Part shown: positions 30,432 through 39,381 of the stretch, piece by piece
Position numbering within the stretch: the first letter of the stretch is position 1
How the letters are laid out: every line of letters starts with the position of its first letter
Origin: Acidobacteriota bacterium
GTDB taxonomy: Bacteria > Acidobacteriota > Vicinamibacteria > Marinacidobacterales > Marinacidobacteraceae
Assembly: GCA_022820545.1 (NCBI GenBank)
Contig: JAJEFG010000019.1
Span: forward strand, 1 to 39,381
Reading direction: 5' to 3'
Length of the DNA: 39,381 bases
Made by a program: the position numbers and the translations under genes
Notes under the pieces: generated by a model
What the model was told of the DNA's origin: nothing
The model's input: only the letters and a program-made list of their open reading frames with translations
Databases searched by the model: none

Positions 30432-32870
30432 CTACCGCAGGAATTCCTGGAGGCGTTCGCGGGCGAGCGTGAACCGTTCGAGGATGCGGGGGATCGGGAT
30501 TTCGCCGTAGCGCTCGCGCACCTCGGCTTCGGAGAGGTCCAGGGCGCGGAGCAGGTCGCGGGCCGCCGCGTCCGCGGCTGCCGGGTCATGGCTCCCCACT
30601 TCACCGATCCAGACGGGTGACGTCTGGGCGAACACCGAACCGTTCATTCCCGGCCAGCTCTCCTCGCCGCCGTGGGCCCGGGCCGCGACCCAGCCGCCGG
30701 CGGGAAGCGCGAGCGTCCCGCTCAGTTCGCGAACGCCGCTCTCCGCGAGGCCGGCGACCGTGTCCACGGCCTCCCCGTTCACGATCAGGTCCACCTGCTC
30801 GACCGGTCCGGTGTGGGCCAGGGTCAGCGTCCAGGCGGCCTCCCCGCCCTGCCCGACCGCCTCGCCGGGGCGGGCGCCTTCCACCCGGAAGTCCAGGAGC
30901 GGGCCCGTCGTGACGAAGCTCCTTCCCGCCTTCAGAGCATCCAGATAGGGCCCGATCCGGAACGGCCCCGGCACGTGGACGTAGATCCGGGTGGTTCCCA
31001 CCGCCATGGTCCGGTGGTAGTCGAGCATCACGTCGGTACCGGCCGAAGCCGCCAGCGGCACTCCCAGGTTCAGGAACCGGTGCCAGAGGTCCGCCGTGCC
31101 GAACTCGTTGGTCCAGAGACACGCCACCTCGAGGGTGTCGAGGTCACCGAGCACGGCGTCGGGAATCACCATGATCGGGATCGCGCCCAGTCCCGCCTCG
31201 CTCCCGAAGGGGTCCGGGCGGGACACCGGGTGCATGTAGGCGCTCACCCCGCCCTGTCCCCGCGAATGGGACAGCGCGTCGAGGTTCGGCCGGTCGTCGG
31301 CCTCGTAGACCGGATAACCCGGTCCCCAGAACCAGGGCCAGAAGACGCTCTCGATGCCGATCAGGCCGAGATGGCCCAGGAAGTGGGAGCGGATCTCCTG
31401 GCCGAACAGGATGGCCGGGACGTCGTCCACCCGCCGGTCCATGAAGAACTCGGAGTCGTTCCGCCGGTGGTGGAGGTTGGCCATCAGCGGGGTGCCGAGA
31501 TCCAGATCCTCTCCCGCCTGCAGCAGTTCCAGATCGTCGGGCGAAAGCCGCGTCACCCCTCCGTAGTTGAGGTGGAAGTGGTGGTCGGCGGAGCGGTATC
31601 CGGCGGCCCGCGCGTCCCAGAGCGGCTCGAAGACCAGGTCGGCCTCCGCCGTCTCTCCGGGAGAAACGGGGACCGATGCCGTGGCGGGCAGACTGCTGAA
31701 TCCGTGCGTCGCGCTGATCCGCACCTCCCCCGCCGGGGAGGCCGGAACCTCGACCTCCACGACGCCGGACGAATAGAAGTAGATCCGGCCGTGGGTCCCG
31801 TCGAACCGGGGAAAGACACCGGGAACAACCGTGGGATGGCCGGCCGGATCCAGCACTGCGAGCCGCGCCGGAACGGGTGCGCCGCCCCCGGCCTTTCGCG
31901 TGGTGATGCGGACACGCGCCAGCGGCGCCCCGTAGTCCCAACTGCGAATGGGGATGTCCGCTACCGGACCGCCGCGGGTGCTGATCTTCCGCAACCGGAA
32001 CTCCTCGTTGTCGTCGGCCTCCGTGTAGATCACCGACTCGCCGTCCGCCGTGAACGCTGGGGTCAGCGGCAGCCCCCGCGCGGCCACGAGCTCCATCGGA
32101 TCCACCTTCTCGGGGTCCAGCAGCATCAGCCGGTAGCCGTCGCCGCCGTCCCCGGCCGGCCAGTTCAGCGCCAGGACCCCCCGCCCCTGGGCGGCGCCGG
32201 GCCGGGCCTGCGACGCGATGGACTCGGCCCGCAGCGAAGTCTCGTTCCCGGAAGCGTCCCGGACGATGACCGCATCGGCGGAGGACCGGCCCTTGGACAG
32301 GTAGGCGAGGCCGCCGTCCGGAAGCGGCTGCGGCCGGACCTCGAGGCCACGGCGCTCCGTGACCCGCGCCGGCTCGCCCGTCTCGAGCGAAAGCCGCCAG
32401 ATGTCGAGATCACCCTCGGTGGAGGCGCTGAAGTAGAGCGTTTCCCCGTCGGGTGACCAGGCAGGGTCGAGGACGATGGAGTCGTCCTCGAAGAGCAGCG
32501 TCTCCTCGCCGGTGGCGATGTCGAGTTGCCAGATGGTGAGACGCCGGCTGTCGTCGCGGAGGAACGCCAGCCGGGTCCCGTCGGGATGCCACGCGGGGCG
32601 GCTGTCGAGTTCCGGTCCGCTGGTGACGCGCCGGGCCACCCCGGTCGCGGGATCGAGCAGCCAGATCCAGCCGCGCGCGGCGATGGCGATGGTCCCGCCG
32701 TCCGGCGAGGGGGCCGGATCGGTGGGCCCGGCGACCACCATCGGCAGTTCGAACCCCTCCACGTACACGTGGTGGGAGTACCCCTCGAGCTTCGGATAGC
32801 GGTTCGTCCACTGTGCGGAGACGAGCCCCGGCACGACAGCCAGAAGAGCGGAAAGGGCAATCGGTCGCAT
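30432..32870 (-). CDS. TolB-like propeller fused to CehA/McbA-type PHP metallohydrolase
   Basis: An 812-residue exported protein starting at ATG 32870 with GAGG 8 nt ahead. An upstream GTG (32879) overlaps that site and is less likely. Signal peptide about 1-20 (VPGLVSAQ). Residues about 50-330 carry PD40 repeats (APSPDGGTIAIA, RPAWHPDGTRLAFL, DPAWSPDGETLYFS, TPAFTADGESVIYT). A linker follows, then the PHP-type metal site: SADHHFHLNYGG (D429, H430, H431, H433), ANLHHRRND, SHFLGHLG, YMHPVSRPDPF and SAGTDVMLDY. The C-terminal beta domain ends with a helical tail. CehA and McbA hydrolyse carbaryl and similar esters or amides, so a periplasmic hydrolase is likely; substrate unknown. Confidence 0.88.
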   Translation of the reverse strand: MRPIALSALLAVVPGLVSAQWTNRYPKLEGYSHHVYVEGFELPMVVAGPTDPAPSPDGGTIAIAARGWIWLLDPATGVARRVTSGPELDSRPAWHPDGTRLAFLRDDSRRLTIWQLDIATGEETLLFEDDSIVLDPAWSPDGETLYFSASTEGDLDIWRLSLETGEPARVTERRGLEVRPQPLPDGGLAYLSKGRSSADAVIVRDASGNETSLRAESIASQARPGAAQGRGVLALNWPAGDGGDGYRLMLLDPEKVDPMELVAARGLPLTPAFTADGESVIYTEADDNEEFRLRKISTRGGPVADIPIRSWDYGAPLARVRITTRKAGGGAPVPARLAVLDPAGHPTVVPGVFPRFDGTHGRIYFYSSGVVEVEVPASPAGEVRISATHGFSSLPATASVPVSPGETAEADLVFEPLWDARAAGYRSADHHFHLNYGGVTRLSPDDLELLQAGEDLDLGTPLMANLHHRRNDSEFFMDRRVDDVPAILFGQEIRSHFLGHLGLIGIESVFWPWFWGPGYPVYEADDRPNLDALSHSRGQGGVSAYMHPVSRPDPFGSEAGLGAIPIMVIPDAVLGDLDTLEVACLWTNEFGTADLWHRFLNLGVPLAASAGTDVMLDYHRTMAVGTTRIYVHVPGPFRIGPYLDALKAGRSFVTTGPLLDFRVEGARPGEAVGQGGEAAWTLTLAHTGPVEQVDLIVNGEAVDTVAGLAESGVRELSGTLALPAGGWVAARAHGGEESWPGMNGSVFAQTSPVWIGEVGSHDPAAADAAARDLLRALDLSEAEVRERYGEIPIPRILERFTLARERLQEFLR

Positions 32871-32894
32871 CGGGATCACCTCGACGGTTTGGAC

Positions 32895-33737
32895 CTACGC
32901 CGCCTGCAGTGGCCGCTTCTGCTCGGCGACCGGCACGTCGGTCACGAACATGAAACCCGGGGCGTGGGAGATCATCAAATCCGGCCGGGCGTTCCGGCAA
33001 GCGACCTGCGAGGTCACCCCGCAGGCCCAGAACACCGGTACTTCTCCCGGCAGCAGTCCCCCGTCCTCGCCCCAGTCGGGCCGGGAAAGGTCGTGGATCC
33101 CGAGCGCCGCCGGGTCGCCGATGTGCACCGGCGCCCCGTGGGCGAGCGGTTGCTCGCCGCTGATCCGGACCGCGTCCTCGACCCGCGACTCGGGAATGGG
33201 CCGCATGGTGACCACCAGGCGGCCGTGGAACGGCCCCGCCGGCTCACACTCCCGCCCGCTCAGATACATGGGGACCACCCGACCCTCGTCCTGGTGCCGC
33301 AGCCGGATGCCGGCCTCCACGAGTCCCGCCTCGAAACCGAAGCTGCATCCGAGCAGGAACGCGGTGAGGTCCGTGTTCCAGGCCTCGCGCACCTGGCCGA
33401 CCTCGACGGGCGGGCCGCCGCCCCGGGTGACCCGGTAGCGCGGGAGGTCGGTCCGGAGATCCGCGCCCGGAGCCAGCGCGGTCAGCACCGGGCTCTCGCT
33501 CATCAGCAGCAGCGGACAGGGTTTGGGATTCCGCTCGCAGAACGCCCGGAAGTCGCCGGCGAGCGACCGCGGCAGCAGGATCAGGTTGGCCTGGGCGAAA
33601 CCGGGACACGCTCCCGAGGTCGTCTCGGAGAACCGTCCGTCCCGGCAGGCGGCGCGGAGCGCCGCCGGGTGCGACAACGGCCCGGCCGGGTCCCTTGGCG
33701 CCCGTTCGTCACGAACCGTGCGTCCGCTGTCCTGCAT
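32895..33737 (-). CDS. DUF1445 putative hydro-lyase (D-glutamate cyclase-like)
   Basis: A 280-residue protein starting at ATG 33737, with GGAGG 9 nt upstream. The extension to 33872 lacks family similarity. Family blocks are [20 protein letters not shown] (about 37-56), [16 protein letters not shown] (about 62-77), [28 protein letters not shown] and AGIRLRH, then the C-terminal [13 protein letters not shown] and [10 protein letters not shown]. The family includes mitochondrial D-glutamate cyclase and unassigned bacterial hydro-lyases. It opens a three-gene minus-strand run; the next gene starts 24 nt downstream. The substrate is unverified. Confidence 0.9.
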   Translation of the reverse strand: MQDSGRTVRDERAPRDPAGPLSHPAALRAACRDGRFSETTSGACPGFAQANLILLPRSLAGDFRAFCERNPKPCPLLLMSESPVLTALAPGADLRTDLPRYRVTRGGGPPVEVGQVREAWNTDLTAFLLGCSFGFEAGLVEAGIRLRHQDEGRVVPMYLSGRECEPAGPFHGRLVVTMRPIPESRVEDAVRISGEQPLAHGAPVHIGDPAALGIHDLSRPDWGEDGGLLPGEVPVFWACGVTSQVACRNARPDLMISHAPGFMFVTDVPVAEQKRPLQAA

Positions 33738-33818
33738 CTCGCCAAACCTCCCGGCCAACTCTACCGGGACACCCCGCGAAAGCCGTGAAAAGCGCAACGC
33801 CGTACCGCGCCCGCCGGC

Positions 33819-33827
33819 TGTTATACT
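33819..33827 (+). promoter_or_regulatory. Extended -10 promoter for the ribosomal-protein operon
   Basis: TGTTATACT fits an extended -10 (TG, one base, TATACT at 33822-33827) and stands out in GC-rich DNA between the divergent DUF1445 and rplM genes. No good -35 is seen, as expected for extended -10 promoters. Transcription would start near 33834, leaving about 140 nt of leader, which includes a T7 run near 33910. Confidence 0.45.
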
Positions 33828-33975
33828 GCCCGCTTCGGGCGACTCCGCGACCTCCGCACGTTCCGGCGGCATTCGGACCGGGACCTGCCGGGAAGCGACG
33901 CGCCCGAAATTTTTTTACTCTGGAACACCTCGACGCACCCCAATCGCACCCCCAACCATCCCCATCCTCAGCATC

Positions 33976-34434
33976 TTGTCCCGTTCGGCAGGCACGACCT
34001 TCGCGCGCGCCAGTGAAATCAGGCGCCGCTGGTTCGTGGTGGATGCGGACGACCAGCCCCTCGGCCGCCTCGCAAGCCGGGTGGCGCGGGTGCTGACCGG
34101 CAAGCACAAGCCTTCCTGGACTCCGTTCCTCGACTGTGGTGACCACGTGATCGTGCTGAACGCCTCCCGGGTCCGCCTCACCGGCCGCAAGGAAGAGCAG
34201 AAGGTGTACTACCGGACCAGCGGACGGCCCGGCGGTCTGAAATCGAGAACCGCCGCCCAGGTCCGCAGCAGCCACCCCGAGCGCCTCGTCGAGAGCGCGG
34301 TGCGCGGGATGTTGCCCAAGGGCAGTCTCGGGCGTTCGCAGTTCACGAAGCTGAAGGTCTATCCGGGCGGCGAGCACCCGCACGAGGCGCAGCAGCCGGA
34401 ACCCCTCCCCGCCCACCTCGGCCCGTCATCCTGA
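33976..34434 (+). CDS. rplM: Ribosomal protein L13
   Basis: A 152-residue uL13 of the large subunit. [20 protein letters not shown] (about 8-27), [34 protein letters not shown] and the C-terminal [19 protein letters not shown] are diagnostic. There is no in-frame ATG near the expected start. TTG at 33976 gives the usual [14 protein letters not shown] N-terminus and is my choice, without a clear Shine-Dalgarno site. The stop overlaps the rpsI ATG by 1 nt (TGATG). Confidence 0.9.
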   Translation: MSRSAGTTFARASEIRRRWFVVDADDQPLGRLASRVARVLTGKHKPSWTPFLDCGDHVIVLNASRVRLTGRKEEQKVYYRTSGRPGGLKSRTAAQVRSSHPERLVESAVRGMLPKGSLGRSQFTKLKVYPGGEHPHEAQQPEPLPAHLGPSS

Positions 34435-34826
34435 TGCCAGAACCCCTCGCCTACGGCACCGGCAAGCGGAAGAGTTCCATCGCCCGCGTCTATCTGCGCA
34501 GCGGCTCCGGCCAGATTCTGGTGAATCAGCGGCCGCTCGCCGACTACTTCCCGCGGGAGGCGTACCAGAACTGGGTCACCCAGCCGCTGCTCGCCACCGA
34601 CCAGGGCAGCGCGGTGGACATCGATGCCCGGGTCAAGGGTGGAGGATTGTCCGGCCAGGCCGCCGCGGTGCGGCTCGGCATCGCGCGGGCGCTGAGCGAC
34701 AACGACGCGCGGCTGCGGCCGGAGCTCAAGCGCCGGGGCTTCCTGACCCGGGATGCGCGGCGCAAGGAGCGCAAGAAATACGGACAGCCGGGCGCGCGGA
34801 AGCGCTTCCAGTACTCCAAGCGCTGA
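34434..34826 (+). CDS. rpsI: Ribosomal protein S9
   Basis: A 130-residue uS9 of the small subunit. It has YGTGKRKSSIARVYLRSGSG (about 6-25), VKGGGLSGQAAAVRLGIARAL and the C-terminal RKERKKYGQPGARKRFQYSKR, whose terminal Ser-Lys-Arg reaches the P-site tRNA. Normal length. Directly coupled to rplM as in most bacteria. Confidence 0.97.
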   Translation: MPEPLAYGTGKRKSSIARVYLRSGSGQILVNQRPLADYFPREAYQNWVTQPLLATDQGSAVDIDARVKGGGLSGQAAAVRLGIARALSDNDARLRPELKRRGFLTRDARRKERKKYGQPGARKRFQYSKR

Positions 34827-34858
34827 CGATGGCTCACTTCCGGCTTCCGCGCCTTCAC

Positions 34859-34878
34859 TGGCGGGCTTCCGCCTGCCA
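34859..34878 (+). promoter_or_regulatory. Hairpin just upstream of rpsB
   Basis: TGGCGGG (34859-34865) pairs with CCTGCCA (34872-34878, one G-T pair), loop CTTCCG, ending 8 nt before the rpsB start. No Shine-Dalgarno sequence is seen. A leader structure at this place could take part in S2 autoregulation, as is known for rpsB in other bacteria; this is only positional. Confidence 0.3.
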
Positions 34879-34886
34879 TTGATCCG

Positions 34887-35813
<927 letters not shown>

Positions 35814-35877
35814 CCGGACTTCCTCGAGACACCCCCAGGAGCCGCCGCCCCGGCGGCTGCAACAGGAGATTCCCCAA

Positions 35878-36504
35878 ATGGCCGCCATCAGCGCCCAGGA
35901 CGTCAAGAAGCTCCGGGACCAGACCGGAGCGGGCTTCGCCGACTGCAAGAAAGCACTCGTGGACGCGGACGGAGATTTCGACAAGGCCATCCGCCTGCTG
36001 CGCGAGAAGGGCGCCGCGGCCGCGGAGCGCCGGGCGGGACGAGCCACCAGCGAGGGGCTCATCCACTCGTACATCCACGACCACCGGATCGGGGTGATGG
36101 TGGAGCTGTCCTGCGAGACCGATTTCGTCGCCCGGAACCAGACGTTCCGCGACCTCGCGAACGACGTGGCGATCCACATCGCCTGCGCCTATCCCGCCCC
36201 GGCGCGCTGGGTCCGGCGGGAGGACGTTCCCGAGGACGTGATCCGCGACGAGACCGACCTCATCCGCGCGCAGTTGGCGCAGGATCCGAAGAACGCGGGC
36301 AAGCCGCCCGCGGTGGTGGACCGCATCGTCTCCGGGAAGCTCGACCGGTTCCTCTCCGAGCGGGTGCTCCTCGAGCAGATGTACGCCCTCGACGACTCCA
36401 AGAAGACCCGCGTTCAGGACCGGATCCTGGAGGCCGCGCAGGCGATCAAGGAGAACATCCAGGTGCGGCGCTTCATCCGCTTCGAACGCGGCGAACAGCT
36501 TTAG
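35878..36504 (+). CDS. tsf: Elongation factor Ts, short form
   Basis: A 208-residue EF-Ts starting at ATG 35878 with AGGAG 9 nt upstream. It has the N-terminal UBA-like domain (VKKLRDQTGAGFADCKKALV, about 10-29), LREKGAAAAERRAGRATSEG and the core SCETDFVARN that displaces Mg and GDP from EF-Tu. It is about 75 residues shorter than E. coli EF-Ts, having one core subdomain, as in Thermus-type short forms. The longer upstream frame is antisense or shadow. Confidence 0.96.
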   Translation: MAAISAQDVKKLRDQTGAGFADCKKALVDADGDFDKAIRLLREKGAAAAERRAGRATSEGLIHSYIHDHRIGVMVELSCETDFVARNQTFRDLANDVAIHIACAYPAPARWVRREDVPEDVIRDETDLIRAQLAQDPKNAGKPPAVVDRIVSGKLDRFLSERVLLEQMYALDDSKKTRVQDRILEAAQAIKENIQVRRFIRFERGEQL

Positions 36505-36512
36505 CGTCCGGT

Positions 36513-36544
36513 CGCGGCGAAAGCCGCGTACCATGACCGCATGA
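36513..36544 (+). promoter_or_regulatory. GAAA-tetraloop hairpin and three-codon mini-ORF ahead of pyrH
   Basis: CGCGGC-GAAA-GCCGCG (36513-36528) is a stable GNRA hairpin. Right after it, ATG ACC GCA TGA (36533-36544) is a three-codon reading frame whose stop overlaps the pyrH ATG (ATGA at 36541-36544). No separate Shine-Dalgarno site is seen for pyrH. It could couple pyrH translation to upstream ribosomes; unproven. Confidence 0.35.
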
Positions 36545-37272
36545 GCGGGAGCGGGCCGAACCGACCGCGCCGGGTTCTGCTCAAGCTGTCGGGCCAGGCG
36601 CTCAAGGGCGAGGAGCACGCCGGCATCTCGCCGGGAGAGGTGGAGCGGATGGCGCGGCTCATCGCCGCAGTCCGCAGCGACGGCATCGAGACCGCGTGCG
36701 TGATCGGGGGCGGGAACATCTTCCGGGGGCTCGGCGCCGAAACCCGCGGCATGGACCGGGTCACCGCGGATTCGATGGGCATGCTCGCCACGCTCATCAA
36801 CGCCCTCGCCGTCCAGGAAGCGCTCGAAAAGCTCGGGTGCCACACGCGGGTGATGTCCGCCATCACCGTCCGGCAGGTCGCCGAACCCTTCATTCGCCGC
36901 CGGGCCCTCCGGCACCTCGAGAAGGGACGGATCACCCTCTTCGCGGCGGGCACCGGGAACCCCTACTTCTCGACGGACACCGCCGCCGCGCTGCGCGCCA
37001 ACGAGATCCGCGCGGACGTGCTCATCAAGGCCACCCGCGTTCCGGGGGTCTTCACCAGCGACCCGGAACAGGATCCGGACGCGCGTCCGATCCGCCGGCT
37101 CACCTATCTGGAAGCGATCCGGCAGGAGCTTCGCTTCATGGACACCACCGCGATCTCGCTCTGCATGGAGAACGACCTCCCGATCGTGGTGTGCCACCAG
37201 GACGACATTCAACAAGCCGCTCGGGGCGCCGACGTCGGTACCCGGGTCGAAAAGCCGGCCCTCGACGCGTAG
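36541..37272 (+). CDS. pyrH: UMP kinase
   Basis: A 243-residue UMP kinase of the amino-acid-kinase fold, making UDP from UMP. It has VLLKLSGQALKGEEHAGISP (about 12-31), VIGGGNIFRG (about 55-64), DRVTADSMGMLATLINALAV, AAGTGNPYFSTDTAAALRA, ADVLIKATRVPGVFTSDPE and DTTAISLCMENDLPIVV. It sits in the usual place between tsf and frr. Confidence 0.97.
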   Translation: MSGSGPNRPRRVLLKLSGQALKGEEHAGISPGEVERMARLIAAVRSDGIETACVIGGGNIFRGLGAETRGMDRVTADSMGMLATLINALAVQEALEKLGCHTRVMSAITVRQVAEPFIRRRALRHLEKGRITLFAAGTGNPYFSTDTAAALRANEIRADVLIKATRVPGVFTSDPEQDPDARPIRRLTYLEAIRQELRFMDTTAISLCMENDLPIVVCHQDDIQQAARGADVGTRVEKPALDA

Positions 37273-37294
37273 GGCCGCGGGGGGAGCCGAAGCG

Positions 37295-37852
37295 ATGGAT
37301 CACCAGATTCTGGACGACCTGAACCGCCGGATGGACAAGACGGTCGAGGTGTTCGAGCACGAACTGGCTTCGGTCCGTACCGGCCGGGCGTCGGTGGCCC
37401 TGCTGGATTCGGTCCGGGTGGACTACTACGGCCAGCTCATGCCGCTGAACCAGGTCGCCACCCTGAAGACCCCCGACGCCAGCACCATCACCGTTCAGCC
37501 GTGGGAGCGGAACCTCCTGCCCGCGATCGACAGGGCGATCCGGGCGGCCGATCTCGACCTGAACCCGGCCTCGGACGGGACCATGCTCCGGATTCCGATC
37601 CCGCCGCTCAGCCAGGAACGGCGTAAACAGCTCGCGAAGAGCATCAACCGGATGGCGGAAGAGCACAAGAACGCGCTCCGGCAGGTCCGGCGCGACGCCA
37701 ACCAGCGCGCCAAGAAACTGGTCAAGAGCAAGGAACTGTCCGAGGACCTCGAGCACGACCTCGAGGCCGAGGTCCAAAGGGCCACCGACGCCCACGTGAA
37801 GCGCATCGTGGAGATCGCCTCCCGCAAGGAAGCGAGCATCCTCTCCGTCTGA
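37295..37852 (+). CDS. frr: Ribosome recycling factor
   Basis: A 185-residue RRF of normal length. It splits post-termination ribosomes together with EF-G. It has ELASVRTGRASVALLDSVRV (about 24-43), YYGQLMPLNQVATL, PWERNLLPAIDRAI, IPIPPLSQERRKQLAKSINR, AEEHKNALRQVRRDAN and the C-terminal helix. GGGGGAG lies 8 nt before the ATG; the gene follows pyrH by 22 nt. Confidence 0.97.
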   Translation: MDHQILDDLNRRMDKTVEVFEHELASVRTGRASVALLDSVRVDYYGQLMPLNQVATLKTPDASTITVQPWERNLLPAIDRAIRAADLDLNPASDGTMLRIPIPPLSQERRKQLAKSINRMAEEHKNALRQVRRDANQRAKKLVKSKELSEDLEHDLEAEVQRATDAHVKRIVEIASRKEASILSV

Positions 37853-37853
37853 C

Positions 37854-39059
37854 GTGGCTACGCCCTACTCCTATCTCACCCACCTCGAGTGCTCGAAGAC
37901 CGGGCACCGCCACGACGCCTTCGCGCCCCAGAACCTCTCGAACGAGAAGCACCCCCTGCTCGCCTGCTACGACCTCGAAGCGGCGGCGGCGACGTTCACC
38001 CCGGCGGCGATCAGGGACCGGCCCTTCGACCTCTGGCGCTACCACGAGGTCCTGCCGATCCAGGAGGAGCGCCACTGCCTGAAGCTCGGAGAGGGCGGCA
38101 CGCCGCTTCATCCCGCACCCACCCTGGGCGCTGAACTCGGGATCCGGGAACTCCTCATCAAGGACGAGGGGATGAACCCGACGGGGAGCTTCAAGGACCG
38201 GGGGCTGTGCCTGGCGGTCTCGGCGGCGTACCAGTTCGACGCGCCCGGGATCGCCCTCCCCTCGGCGGGGAACGCCGGGGGGGCGGCCGCGGCCTACGCC
38301 GCCCGGGCGGGGATGCAGTGCGTGGTTGCGGTGCCCCGCGACTGCCCGGAGGTGAACCGGATCGAGGCCTCGGTGTACGGCGCCGAAGTCCACTCGATCG
38401 ACGGCCTGATCTCCGACGCGGGACGGATGATCGCGGAGCTCGCGCCGGGCCGCGGGCTCTTCGAGGTGGCCACGCTGAAGGAGCCCTACCGCATCGAGGG
38501 CAAGAAGACGATGGGCTACGAGGTCTTCGAGCAGCTCGGACGCCTGCCCGACGTGATCCTCTACCCGACCGGCGGCGGCACCGGTCTCATCGGCATGTGG
38601 AAGGCGTTCGACGAGATGGAGCAGCTCGGCTGGATCGGGCCGGAGCGGCCGCGGATGGTGTCCGTGCAGTCGGAGGGCTGCGCTCCCATTCCGAAGGCGT
38701 TCGAGGAAGGCACGGAAGCCTCCGAGATGTGGCAGGACGCGCACACCGTGGCGTCCGGCCTCCGGGTGCCCAAGGCGCTCGGCGACTTCCTGATCCTCGC
38801 CGCGGTCCGGGAGAGCGGCGGCTCCGCGATCGCCGTCAGCGACGAGGAGCTGATGCGCGACGCCCGCCGGATCGCCGCCGCCGAGGGCATCTTCGCCGCC
38901 CCCGAGGGGGGCGCCTGCCTGAGCGCGCTGCGCCGCCTCCGCGAATCGGGCGACGTGGCCGAGGACGACACGGTGGTCCTCTTCAACACCGGCACCGGGG
39001 CCAAGTACGTCGAAGCCTTCCTCGGCCCCGGCGCGGCCGCACAACACGCCGAGCTGTAG
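37854..39059 (+). CDS. thrC: Threonine synthase
   Basis: A 401-residue PLP fold-type II enzyme, last step of threonine synthesis (O-phosphohomoserine to threonine). It has an N-terminal [15 protein letters not shown] pseudo-zinc-ribbon, [28 protein letters not shown] with the PLP Lys (about 113), [39 protein letters not shown] and [19 protein letters not shown] start 1 nt after the frr stop, so it rides on the same transcript. No other threonine genes are visible. Confidence 0.94.
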   Translation: MATPYSYLTHLECSKTGHRHDAFAPQNLSNEKHPLLACYDLEAAAATFTPAAIRDRPFDLWRYHEVLPIQEERHCLKLGEGGTPLHPAPTLGAELGIRELLIKDEGMNPTGSFKDRGLCLAVSAAYQFDAPGIALPSAGNAGGAAAAYAARAGMQCVVAVPRDCPEVNRIEASVYGAEVHSIDGLISDAGRMIAELAPGRGLFEVATLKEPYRIEGKKTMGYEVFEQLGRLPDVILYPTGGGTGLIGMWKAFDEMEQLGWIGPERPRMVSVQSEGCAPIPKAFEEGTEASEMWQDAHTVASGLRVPKALGDFLILAAVRESGGSAIAVSDEELMRDARRIAAAEGIFAAPEGGACLSALRRLRESGDVAEDDTVVLFNTGTGAKYVEAFLGPGAAAQHAEL

Positions 39060-39061
39060 GT

Positions 39062-39108
39062 TCGGAGCGCCGGCCTCCGGCCGGCATCGACCGCCGACAG
39101 GCGGTCGA
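39062..39108 (+). repeat. Class B two-hairpin repeat (B5)
   Basis: It starts 2 nt after the thrC stop. First hairpin as in B2-B4 (GCCGGCC/GGCCGGC, TCC loop). The second (39087-39108) has 9-bp arms TCGACCGCC/GGCGGTCGA with loop GACA, then AACC. The arm sequence differs from B3 while pairing is kept. Confidence 0.85.
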
Positions 39109-39134
39109 AACCGCACCTCGCTCCCCCACCCCAC

Positions 39135-39196
39135 GGCGCGTACGGCTTGGAACGCCGGTCTCCAGACCGGCACGCGCGGCGCTCCGCGCCGCGCAC
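39135..39196 (+). repeat. Class A two-hairpin palindromic repeat, copy 2
   Basis: GGCGCG-TACGGCTTGG lead-in, then hairpin 1 (39154-39171, same sequence as copy 1 at 149-166), then hairpin 2 with 9-bp arms GCGCGGCGC/GCGCCGCGC around TCC (39174-39194). The T-A pair of copy 1 is replaced by C-G on both arms. Confidence 0.8.
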
Positions 39197-39381
39197 TTCG
39201 CAACCCCACCCACTCTCACGACGCGGACCGCCCGTAACGCCCCAGCTTCCGGGCCGGCGGCGCGGGTCAAGAGCCCGCGGTCGAACCGAAATCCGCCACC
39301 TGCCAGCACCCCCTCCAACGTCCCGACGTCGCTTCACCCGATTGGTATGACATGGTCGGTCAGGAACCATCCATGCCGTAC
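39197..39381. other. Right-edge region without a recognised gene
   Basis: With B5 and A2 this completes a 322-nt gene-free end. It holds one small hairpin (CGCGGG/CCCGCG, 39261-39266 and 39274-39279, loop of 7). Near the edge, ATG codons (39350, 39354, 39373) could start a gene running out of the window, but no product can be judged. Confidence 0.4.

Noticed and set aside
39350..39381. Start of a gene at the right edge
   Set aside because: Only about ten codons are available, which is not enough to judge.

Overview
This is a GC-rich (roughly 70 %) bacterial chromosomal segment with 33 protein-coding genes I can support, including one frameshifted gene. No tRNA, rRNA, CRISPR array or intact insertion sequence was seen. 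The mix of genes points to a free-living, organic-matter-degrading bacterium of an Acidobacteriota or Gemmatimonadota type. It includes Tat-exported Gfo/Idh/MocA and PhoX-like enzymes, DUF1080 (3-keto-glycoside hydrolase-type) lipoprotein, CehA/McbA hydrolase, exported dipeptidase-like and D-aminoacylase-like enzymes, short EF-Ts, and many palindromic intergenic repeats. The phylum is an inference from gene content and not a placement.

Layout. 1-306 is an edge region with repeats. 307-1965 is an exported TPR-type protein with a strong terminator. 1995-2699 (minus) is a VapBC-like toxin-antitoxin pair with its own AT-rich operator. 2819-5048 (minus) pairs an exported heavy-metal-binding-domain protein with a cytochrome c/monooxygenase-fold protein. 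5206-6485 (minus) is an SDR dehydrogenase coupled to a YbaK-type tRNA-editing protein. 6536-8746 is polyphosphate kinase. 8683-13654 (minus) is a probable five-gene operon: small membrane protein, cupin, membrane-anchored chlorophyllase-like hydrolase, stand-alone RibD reductase domain, medium-chain dehydrogenase. 13767-19283 is a tightly overlapped ABC-uptake operon (two permeases, lipoprotein binding protein, ATPase) with a MmgE/PrpD-family enzyme embedded in it. 19428-22522 (minus) couples a D-aminoacylase-like lipoprotein to glycerol kinase. 22658-25468 holds an exported M24 peptidase and a GntP permease. 25594-26152 is a DUF2442/DUF4160 pair, the second gene frameshifted. 26207-28947 is a Gfo/Idh/MocA oxidoreductase plus a two-domain DUF1080 lipoprotein. 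28976-33737 (minus) is a DUF1445 hydro-lyase, a TolB-propeller/PHP hydrolase and a Tat-exported DUF839 protein. 33976-39059 is the conserved rplM-rpsI-rpsB-tsf-pyrH-frr run followed by threonine synthase.

Themes. Genes are packed with 1-4 nt start/stop overlaps (TTGA, ATGA, GTGA, TGATG), so translational coupling is probably common. Much of the accessory content concerns uptake and periplasmic breakdown of small organic molecules (ABC-MmgE/PrpD, D-aminoacylase, M24, GntP, Gfo/DUF1080, CehA).

The most unusual non-coding signal is a family of two-hairpin palindromic repeats. Five copies (class B) each sit just after a stop codon, always in the same orientation relative to the gene they follow. 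The stem sequences vary between copies while pairing is kept. Two longer copies of a related class (A) lie near the two ends of the window.
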